This document shows positions 6,390 through 11,407 of a stretch of 11,407 nucleotides of DNA, piece after piece. Positions within the stretch are counted from its first letter, which is position 1; each line of letters begins with the position of its first letter. The stretch comes from Humisphaera sp. (lineage in GTDB: Bacteria; Planctomycetota; Phycisphaerae; Tepidisphaerales; Tepidisphaeraceae): contig JANXVV010000426.1 of the NCBI GenBank assembly GCA_025351525.1, forward strand, positions 1 through 11,407, read 5' to 3'. A program made the translations under genes and the position numbers. The notes under the pieces are model-generated. The model saw only the letters and a list, made by a program, of their open reading frames with translations, was not told the DNA's origin and ran no database searches.

Positions 6390-7187
6390 ATGTCGCCCCC
6401 CGCGCCCCAAGCCGACCGAGTGATCGTTCTTCGCATTCGCCGGCAGGACCGGCCCGAGGCTTCCCACCGCTGGGAGGAGTTCGCGGTCCCGCGCCGGCCG
6501 AACATGAACATTATTTCCTGCTTGCAATACATCGCGGCACACCCGACCACCACTGACGGCACGAGTACAACCCCGGTGGTGTACGACAGCAACTGCCTCG
6601 AGGAAGTGTGCGGTGCCTGCACGATGCTCATCAACGGCAAGGTGCGCCAAGCCTGCTCCGCGCTAGTGGATCGTCTCGGTCAACCGAGCTCCGGAGCGGG
6701 TGAAGCGGGCGAGCCGATCACCTTGGAACCGATGGGCAAATTTCCGCTGGTGCGGGATTTGTTTGTCGACCGGCAGCGACTGTTCAACGATCTGAAGCGC
6801 GCCAAATGCTGGGTGCCGATTGACGGCATGTATGATCTGGGTCCGGGGCCGGCTACCTCGCAGGAATTGCAGAAAGAGCGCTACCCGTTGTCCCGCTGCA
6901 TCAGTTGCGGCTGCTGCCTCGAAGCATGTCCGCAATATACGTCTGGCAACCATTTCGTCGGTGCCGCGATCTTCACCCAAGTCAAATTGTTCAATATCCA
7001 TCCGTCCGGTGCGGTGCTGAAGGAAGAACGACTAGACGTCATGATGGACGAGGGAGGCATCGCAGACTGCAGTAAGGCGGGCAACTGCGTGGTGGTATGC
7101 CCTAAGAATATCCCGAACCTGGAGTCGATTGCCACCGTGGGCCGTCAGGCTGTTATCCATGCCATCAAACGGTTCTTCAGCGGATAG
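6390..7187 (+). CDS. sdhB: Succinate dehydrogenase/fumarate reductase iron-sulfur subunit
   Basis: This 265-residue SdhB/FrdB-type electron-transfer subunit carries all three clusters. The plant-type [2Fe-2S] ligands are C69, C74, C77 and C89 (NCLEEVCGACTMLINGKVRQ). The [4Fe-4S] ligands are C170, C173, C176 and C237. The [3Fe-4S] ligands are C180, C227 and C233, with the last Cys set spaced C-x5-C-x3-CP. It would pass electrons from a flavoprotein (SdhA) to a membrane anchor and quinone. The start at 6390 has ggag seven bases upstream. What is odd is its company: neither the flavoprotein nor the cytochrome anchor gene is in the window, and it lies inside a thiol/peroxide gene set. It may be the genome's only copy, displaced, or a paralogue working with the membrane molybdoprotein downstream. 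Confidence 0.93.
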   Translation: MSPPAPQADRVIVLRIRRQDRPEASHRWEEFAVPRRPNMNIISCLQYIAAHPTTTDGTSTTPVVYDSNCLEEVCGACTMLINGKVRQACSALVDRLGQPSSGAGEAGEPITLEPMGKFPLVRDLFVDRQRLFNDLKRAKCWVPIDGMYDLGPGPATSQELQKERYPLSRCISCGCCLEACPQYTSGNHFVGAAIFTQVKLFNIHPSGAVLKEERLDVMMDEGGIADCSKAGNCVVVCPKNIPNLESIATVGRQAVIHAIKRFFSG

Positions 7188-7189
7188 AC

Positions 7190-7211
7190 CCTGCCGGGAA
7201 GTATCGGCAGG
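7190..7211 (+). promoter_or_regulatory. Intercistronic hairpin between sdhB and the CMD gene
   Basis: cctgccg (7190-7196) pairs with cggcagg (7205-7211) around an 8-base loop, immediately after the sdhB stop. No T-run follows, so it is not a classic intrinsic terminator. It may protect the sdhB 3' end or attenuate readthrough. Confidence 0.4.
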
Positions 7212-7246
7212 CAGTGACTAAACAATTTTGAAAGGAGTCACAAGTG

Positions 7247-7606
7247 ATGTCGGAACAAGAACCCCTTTATCAGACGGCGACCAAAGAGCTGGCAGAGCAG
7301 CGTAAAAATCTGGCTCCCAAAACAGCGGAGGCCTTCAAAGTATTCAGTCAGAGCGTATTCGCCGATGGCGCGCTCCCTGCGAAAACAAAACAGTTGATCG
7401 CCGTGGCCGTGTCGCACGTGACGCAGTGTCCGTATTGCATCCGTGGCCACACGAAATCCGCGATGCAGCACGGGGCCACGCCCGAGGAGATCATGGAAGC
7501 GATTTGGGTCGCCGCCGAGATGCGCGCGGGCGCCGCGTATGCGCACTCGATCCTCGCGCTGGACACTCTAAACCGCGTCCAGAGCGAGAAGCACGGGCAG
7601 CCGTGA
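7247..7606 (+). CDS. AhpD/carboxymuconolactone decarboxylase-family protein
   Basis: This 119-residue all-helical CMD-domain protein has the AhpD-type thiol motif CPYCIRGH (C61, C64, H68), followed by GATPEEIMEAIWVAAEMRAGAAYAH typical of the peroxidase-like branch. In AhpD a proton-relay Glu lies 12 residues before the first Cys; here that position is Gln49 in KTKQLIAV, so the relay is changed. It may serve as a disulfide reductase partner for the peroxiredoxin of the same operon, by analogy with AhpC-AhpD; this is inference. The start is either GTG at 7244 or ATG at 7247; aaaggag at 7231-7237 fits both, and I give the ATG. The length is normal for single-domain members. Confidence 0.9.
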   Translation: MSEQEPLYQTATKELAEQRKNLAPKTAEAFKVFSQSVFADGALPAKTKQLIAVAVSHVTQCPYCIRGHTKSAMQHGATPEEIMEAIWVAAEMRAGAAYAHSILALDTLNRVQSEKHGQP

Positions 7607-7651
7607 AGGCATGTGACTCTGCGGAGGGTGGGTCTAACGAAGGAATAAGCC

Positions 7652-8005
7652 ATGATTCAACTCAAACGGGTTTATGAAAAGCCCTCAGCAACGGATGGCG
7701 AGCGAATTCTGGTCGATCGACTCTGGCCGCGCGGACTGACCAAAGAGCGGGCGGCGGTGGACCTGTGGCTTAAGGATGTGGCACCGAGCACGGAACTTCG
7801 CAAATGGTTCGACCACGATCCTGCGAAGTGGAAGGAATTTCAATCGCGATATCGCAAGGAACTGCGCACGGCGAAGGAGGCGATCGGCCTCCTCAAAAAG
7901 AGAAGTAAGGCGGGAACCATTACGCTGCTCTATGGGGCGCGGGATGAGACGCACAACGAGGCCCGGGTTCTCAAGTCGCGGCTCGATTGCCGCAAGAAGG
8001 CGTGA
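7652..8005 (+). CDS. DUF488 protein, YeaO-type
   Basis: This intact 117-residue DUF488 protein belongs to the short YeaO branch. It shows the hallmark RLWPRGLTKE at 23-32, APSTELRKWFDHDPAKWKEF at 44-63, and ITLLYGARDETHNEA at 90-104. The biochemical role of the family is unknown. It differs from the broken DUF488 gene at 4594, which is of the longer IGHS branch, so the two are not recent duplicates. The start at 7652 follows aagga with 8 bases between. It lies 45 bases after the CMD gene and 66 before the molybdoprotein gene, which fits the operon. Confidence 0.92.
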   Translation: MIQLKRVYEKPSATDGERILVDRLWPRGLTKERAAVDLWLKDVAPSTELRKWFDHDPAKWKEFQSRYRKELRTAKEAIGLLKKRSKAGTITLLYGARDETHNEARVLKSRLDCRKKA

Positions 8006-8071
8006 GGGCGCGCGATGACAGTCTTGTTTCTGAACGGTTGATCGCAATTCGGACGGTGAGCGAGGTATTCT

Positions 8072-9733
8072 ATGATTTCACCGACTTCACCGCCGCCCGG
8101 CAAGCCGTCGCGGATGCTCATTCCGATCCGCATCCGGCTCTCGACGTTCTTGCCCCCCTTGGTGTTTTTCGTCATCCTGTTGGTCGTCGCTTATGCGCAG
8201 TGGGCGTTCTTCGGGCTGCCGGCAGTGCCCGCAAGCACTCATTTCACTACGAAGACGGCGATGCAGCCATATGGGTTTGCGGCCTGGATTCGAATCACTC
8301 ACTATGTGAACTTCCTGTTCCTGGTCCTGCTCATCCGCAGCGGCGTTCAGATCCTCATGGATCACCCGCGACTCTACTGGAACGTCCACTGCACTCCCGG
8401 CACCGAGTGGATCCGTTTCACGCCGGTGCAGGTGCCGATGGACCGCTTGTATACCGCCAAGGAAGATGCCCGGTATCTCACGCCGTGGATCGGGTTGCCC
8501 GGTGGCCGCCATACGCTGGGACTGGCCCGGCACTGGCACTTCGTCAGCGCGCTGTTCTGGGTGCTGAATGGCACGATCTACGTCTTCCTGCTGTTCGCCA
8601 CAAGTCACTGGCGGCGAATCGTGCCTTCGTCTTGGCGGATCTTCCCCGAGGCTTGGGCCGTGTTTGTCCATTACGCGACCTTTCATCTGCCGCCGGAACC
8701 CAATGGCTACTTCCAATACAACGCGCTTCAACAACTGAGTTATTTCGCGGTCGTGTTCATCCTCTCACCGCTGTCGATCCTGACCGGGCCGGCGATGTCC
8801 CCGGCGCTGGTCAACCGATTCCGTTGGTATCGCCGGCTGCCGGGCAATCGGCAGATCGGCCGCTCGCTCCACTTCTTGGTGCTGTGCGCTTTTGTGGCAT
8901 TCACTCTCGCCCATGTGACGATGGTCATCGTCAGCGGTCTAGCCCGAAACATGAATCACATCGTCATCGGCACCAACGTCGGCGCGTCGATCGGCATGTA
9001 CGTTGGGGTGACCGGACTGGTGATCCTGTTCATGGCGAACATCATGGCCAACTGGGCCACATGGTTGTTTCCGCGTGCCATCCAGCGCATTGGCAATGCG
9101 CTGGTCAACCCGGTCATCCGGCTTCTGCTCGGCGGTCATGCCGCGCGAGTAGAGTATGCGCAGGCCGACATCTCCCCGTTTTTCTGGGTAAACGGGAAAA
9201 AGCCAACCTCCGAAAGGTGGAATGCCCTAGCCGCCGGCGGCTTCAAGGACTACCGGCTCAGGATCCATGGCCTGGTCGAAAACCCGGTGGAGTTGTCGCT
9301 GGACCAAATCAAGGCGATGGGTAAGAAGATGCAGATCACCCTGCACCATTGCATTCAAGGCTGGTCGGGCATCGCCGAATGGGGCGGGTTGCCGATGGTG
9401 GAGTTGATGAAATTGGTCCGCCCGCTGCCGGGGGCGAATGCGGTCCTGTTTTATTCCTTCAGCGAAGGAACCGGTGGTGGGCAGTATTATGACAGCCATA
9501 CGATGGAGAACATGCGCCATCCCCAGGCACTTCTCGCCTACGAAATGAACGGTCAACCACTCAACGAGGTGCATGGCGCTCCCTTGCGGCTGCGCGCCGA
9601 AACGCAGCTTGGGTTTAAGATGGTCAAGTGGATCGAGGCCATCGAGTTCGCAAAAGATGCGAAGCACGTTTACAAAGGCGAAGGCGGCTATGCCGAGGAC
9701 AACGAGTTTTTCGATTCGATGGCTGATATTTAA
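8072..9733 (+). CDS. Membrane cytochrome b-like domain fused to YedY/sulfite-oxidase-type molybdopterin domain
   Basis: This 553-residue fusion has six hydrophobic segments, at about 24-44, 74-96, 152-176, 219-240, 264-290 and 304-330. Candidate haem histidines are H77, H154/H156, H267 and H281. The membrane part resembles the thiosulfate-reductase cytochrome b/b561 type. From about 390 onward is an oxidoreductase molybdopterin-binding domain. YRLRIHGLVENPVELSLDQI comes first, and HHCIQGWSGIAEWGG supplies the molybdenum ligand Cys427. HGAPLRL at 501-507 and GFKMVKWIEAIEF at 514-526 complete it. In E. coli the equivalent functions are two proteins, MsrP (exported) and MsrQ (membrane). Here there is no Tat signal, and positively charged loops put the molybdenum domain in the cytoplasm. 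The substrate is unknown. The start at 8072 has gagg six bases upstream. Confidence 0.88.
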   Translation: MISPTSPPPGKPSRMLIPIRIRLSTFLPPLVFFVILLVVAYAQWAFFGLPAVPASTHFTTKTAMQPYGFAAWIRITHYVNFLFLVLLIRSGVQILMDHPRLYWNVHCTPGTEWIRFTPVQVPMDRLYTAKEDARYLTPWIGLPGGRHTLGLARHWHFVSALFWVLNGTIYVFLLFATSHWRRIVPSSWRIFPEAWAVFVHYATFHLPPEPNGYFQYNALQQLSYFAVVFILSPLSILTGPAMSPALVNRFRWYRRLPGNRQIGRSLHFLVLCAFVAFTLAHVTMVIVSGLARNMNHIVIGTNVGASIGMYVGVTGLVILFMANIMANWATWLFPRAIQRIGNALVNPVIRLLLGGHAARVEYAQADISPFFWVNGKKPTSERWNALAAGGFKDYRLRIHGLVENPVELSLDQIKAMGKKMQITLHHCIQGWSGIAEWGGLPMVELMKLVRPLPGANAVLFYSFSEGTGGGQYYDSHTMENMRHPQALLAYEMNGQPLNEVHGAPLRLRAETQLGFKMVKWIEAIEFAKDAKHVYKGEGGYAEDNEFFDSMADI

Positions 9734-9734
9734 T

Positions 9735-9738
9735 GGAG
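9735..9738 (+). promoter_or_regulatory. Ribosome binding site for the cupin gene
   Basis: ggag lies 9 bases before the ATG at 9748. An in-frame ATG at 9733, overlapping the stop of the preceding gene by one base, has no such site, so 9748 is the better start. Confidence 0.55.
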
Positions 9739-9747
9739 ACTATTCCC

Positions 9748-10158
9748 ATGGAAGACCAAACCCCCGATCGTTTGCGACCGCCTCCCGCACCTCGTTTTGC
9801 CGCGCCGCAACACGCGTATGACCTGGACGAAGTGGCGACCCGACTCCAGCAGGAACTGCACGCCGGCGAGGCGGGGCATCGACAGGAGACGTTGTACAAA
9901 CAGGGGGCGACTTCAGTGTCGCTGTTCCTGTTCGGCCATCTCACACGACTGGCTCCGCATCGGGCAAAAGGGGTGGTGATCCTCCAAGTGCTGAAAGGTC
10001 ACCTTCAAGTGACGGCCAACGGTCAGGCGAATGACCTTCACGCCGGTCATCTGCTGGTGCTGGCCCCGGGCGTCGAGCACGATGTGGTGGCGCGGGAGGA
10101 GAGCCAGATGCTGCTGACGGTGCATCTGGACGCCACCGCCGCGAACGCATCGAAATAA
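9748..10158 (+). CDS. Small single-domain cupin protein
   Basis: This 136-residue protein has a cupin beta-barrel at about 55-128. VVILQVLKGHLQV at 76-88 covers the first motif and LHAGHLLVLAPGVEHDV at 97-113 the second. H71 and H111 are the only obvious metal ligands, and the Glu of the canonical first motif is Gln80, as is common in this short cupin group. Metal binding and enzymatic activity are therefore uncertain. The N-terminal ~50 residues are charged and likely helical. As the last gene of the operon, 14 bases after the molybdoprotein, it could be a sensor or a small-molecule binder; nothing in the sequence decides this. An alternative start at 9733 would add five residues. Confidence 0.85.
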   Translation: MEDQTPDRLRPPPAPRFAAPQHAYDLDEVATRLQQELHAGEAGHRQETLYKQGATSVSLFLFGHLTRLAPHRAKGVVILQVLKGHLQVTANGQANDLHAGHLLVLAPGVEHDVVAREESQMLLTVHLDATAANASK

Positions 10159-10170
10159 CGGGAGGTGGTT

Positions 10171-10226
10171 CCTTTTGTGGTGCGAGCTTCGAGGCGGCTT
10201 CCGAATTGCAGACTGGAAGCCTGCGG
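10171..10226. repeat. Degenerate relative of the 932-1041 intergenic repeat
   Basis: The segment tgtggtgcgagcttcgag (10177-10194) matches tgtggcacgggcttccag at 931-948 at 14 of 18 positions, and both are preceded by a cct/ctt-rich stretch. ggcttcc (10196-10202) and ggaagcc (10215-10221) form a 7-bp inverted pair with a 12-base loop. Like the first copy it lies just after a plus-strand stop (10158) and before the 3' end of a minus-strand gene (10259). It may serve as a weak bidirectional 3'-end structure. Confidence 0.55.
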
Positions 10227-10258
10227 CGCAGACGCTGCAGACCTACACCATCGACCGT

Positions 10259-10621
10259 TCACTGTTCTCTCCAATCAGGCCGCATTCCGGTGAATGCCTG
10301 GAATGACCAAAGCCAGTCCGGTCCACGATCGATTTTTTCTATCCAAAGGTAATCCAGATTCGCTGCGGTCCTTGAAGTTAAGTTGATGCGTTGCCGCTGT
10401 GCGCCAATCGAGTATTTCTGAATGCGCAGAATAAGTAATCCTTCACTGGATGACGCGCGAAAGTGGCGATCGGGCTTTAGTATGATGGCAAGCTCATCAC
10501 ACGCAAAATAACGGCGCATCCAGAGTGCGACGACGACCGAAACGATGAAAAATGTCGCGCGACTAAGGCCACGCGCGTGCCAGAACGATCTTACGCTTCT
10601 CCATCCGCGCATGAGGTCCAT
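10259..10621 (-). CDS. Short planctomycete membrane protein, probably lacking its C-terminal zinc ribbon
   Basis: This 120-residue hypothetical protein has one transmembrane segment at about 22-38 (FFIVSVVVALWMRRYFACD) followed by SSSEGLLILRI near 57-66. The pattern FFIV-x-A-x-LW-x-R-x-D, then Ser-x-Gly-hydrophobic, is shared with the gene at 10680-11312. This places it in the same planctomycete family, whose members usually run 200-280 residues and end in a CxxCGYDLR-CPECG ribbon. Here the frame stops before the second membrane helix and the ribbon. No ribbon sequence is found downstream, where a repeat relative lies instead. It is therefore either a truncated remnant or a naturally short paralogue. 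The start is uncertain (10621 or 10612); no good Shine-Dalgarno sequence is seen. Function is unknown. Confidence 0.55.
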   Translation of the reverse strand: MDLMRGWRSVRSFWHARGLSRATFFIVSVVVALWMRRYFACDELAIILKPDRHFRASSSEGLLILRIQKYSIGAQRQRINLTSRTAANLDYLWIEKIDRGPDWLWSFQAFTGMRPDWREQ

Positions 10622-10679
10622 CTAGCGGATTAGAAGAATTCGAGCGATTACAACGCCGCCTTGCGACAACCCAAGAGAG

Positions 10680-11312
10680 TCATGCAGGGTCCGCGATGCG
10701 CACCGTGGGGGACTTCCGGTTGTTCACGAGCGTACCGCATTCGGGGCAACGGTCGGGGGAGGCTCGAAGATCGTAACCGCAGTGAGTGCAAAGCCCGGCG
10801 CGGTGCCGACGGTCGCGCCGAATGAAGGGCCGGAGCAGCCACATGATGAACGGTGTTGCGAGGAGCCAGTGAGGAACGTAAATCTTCCAGACGCCCAAAT
10901 CGCTTCGCCATGGCGCGTACAGGCCGTATTGATATTTGGCGCGGGCGAACCATGTGGGATTTTCAGGCTTGGTAATGTCTTGAATAAACTTATCGGTCAA
11001 CAAATTCACCGGCGGGGTCGCAATATGCCTGAAACGACCGTTGTCCAGATCATAACACTGAAATGCCGGCCCCACGAAAAAAATTACTCCCCGCGATTGT
11101 TTGAAATTGAGCTCGCATGCATTGTTCTTCATCATGCGAATGTCGATCGCGTCATAGCGCATTTCACTTCGTAGCCAGAGCATGGCAATGAGAACTATGA
11201 AAAAGAGGGGCACGCGCGGCATTGGACCGAACGTGTCCCCCCACGATGTAAACTTTAAATGGGTCACAGGCACGAATGGCACTTCCCGAATCTGTAAATG
11301 ACGACAGGCCAT
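10680..11312 (-). CDS. Planctomycete two-helix membrane protein with C-terminal zinc ribbon
   Basis: This protein of up to 210 residues has a membrane segment at about 33-48, a ~90-residue loop and a second segment at about 147-165 (VPHWLLATPFIMWLLRPF). A basic RRDRRHR stretch precedes a zinc ribbon with C175, C178, C189 and C192 in LCTHCGYDLRASPDRCPECG. This ribbon is a recurring signature of Phycisphaerae and related planctomycetes; the function is unknown. By the positive-inside rule the ribbon is cytoplasmic and the middle loop external. Two starts are possible: ATG at 11312, with a 30-residue N-terminal extension, or ATG at 11222, just before the first helix. Neither has a well-spaced ribosome site. 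It lies 58 bases upstream of the shorter paralogue on the same strand. Confidence 0.75.
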   Translation of the reverse strand: MACRHLQIREVPFVPVTHLKFTSWGDTFGPMPRVPLFFIVLIAMLWLRSEMRYDAIDIRMMKNNACELNFKQSRGVIFFVGPAFQCYDLDNGRFRHIATPPVNLLTDKFIQDITKPENPTWFARAKYQYGLYAPWRSDLGVWKIYVPHWLLATPFIMWLLRPFIRRDRRHRAGLCTHCGYDLRASPDRCPECGTLVNNRKSPTVRIADPA

Positions 11313-11407
11313 GGGGATAGACAGGAAGGCCGCGTTTGCGATGATGAGGGTGTTTCAACCGCATCGGGCAAGGAGGCCTATATGGATTCTCAGGGTAGCC
11401 ACGGACG

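Noticed and set aside
5746..6650. Overlapping minus-strand open frames of 196 and 237 codons
   Set aside because: They are antisense to the DsbA-like and sdhB genes, whose catalytic and cluster motifs are complete; no family pattern is seen in the antisense products.
7987..9324. 445-codon plus-strand open frame overlapping the molybdoprotein gene
   Set aside because: It is the +1-type shadow of the well-supported cytochrome b-molybdopterin frame, Arg/His-rich and without membrane segments.

Overview
The window looks like a chromosomal piece of a GC-rich planctomycete, most likely from the Phycisphaerae side of the phylum. Three things point there: a 975-residue protein combining a zinc ribbon, one membrane segment, an alpha/alpha-toroid domain and two DUF4159 modules; a small membrane protein ending in a CxxCGYDLRASPDRCPECG zinc ribbon, a hallmark of that group; and intergenic palindromes of the type cacgggcttccagcccgtg. 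This is inferred from family knowledge; no rRNA or other phylogenetic marker is present.

Left part (1-4384): a HAD-IIA phosphatase gene (+) converges on the long DUF4159/toroid gene (-). A nested inverted repeat of about 110 bp fills the gap between their 3' ends. Upstream of the long gene is a 412-base spacer. It holds an 83-nt near-perfect hairpin with possible 6-nt flanking duplications, and the first copy of a promoter-like sequence.

Middle part (4385-5330): a 70-residue DUF2945 protein overlaps by ATGA a broken locus. There the first ~104 codons of a DUF488 gene are joined, in a different frame, to the last third of an AlkA-type DNA-3-methyladenine glycosylase gene. A second copy of the promoter-like sequence follows, so the two copies bracket this ~1 kb module.

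Right part (5331-10158): seven same-strand genes with gaps of 10-66 bases form a probable redox operon. They encode an AhpC/TSA peroxiredoxin, a cytoplasmic DsbA/FrnE-like thioredoxin-fold protein, a lone SdhB/FrdB iron-sulfur subunit, an AhpD/CMD-family protein, a YeaO-type DUF488 protein, a fusion of a membrane cytochrome b-like domain to a YedY/sulfite-oxidase-type molybdopterin domain, and a small cupin. None of these has a visible export signal. The positive-inside rule puts the molybdenum domain in the cytoplasm, so the set reads as a cytoplasmic thiol/peroxide and membrane electron-transfer stress module without a local regulator.

Far right (10159-11407): a degenerate relative of the first intergenic repeat lies at the convergent junction. 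Beyond it are two minus-strand genes of one planctomycete membrane-protein family: one lacks the C-terminal zinc ribbon, the other is complete. No rRNA, tRNA, CRISPR array, transposase or integrase was seen.
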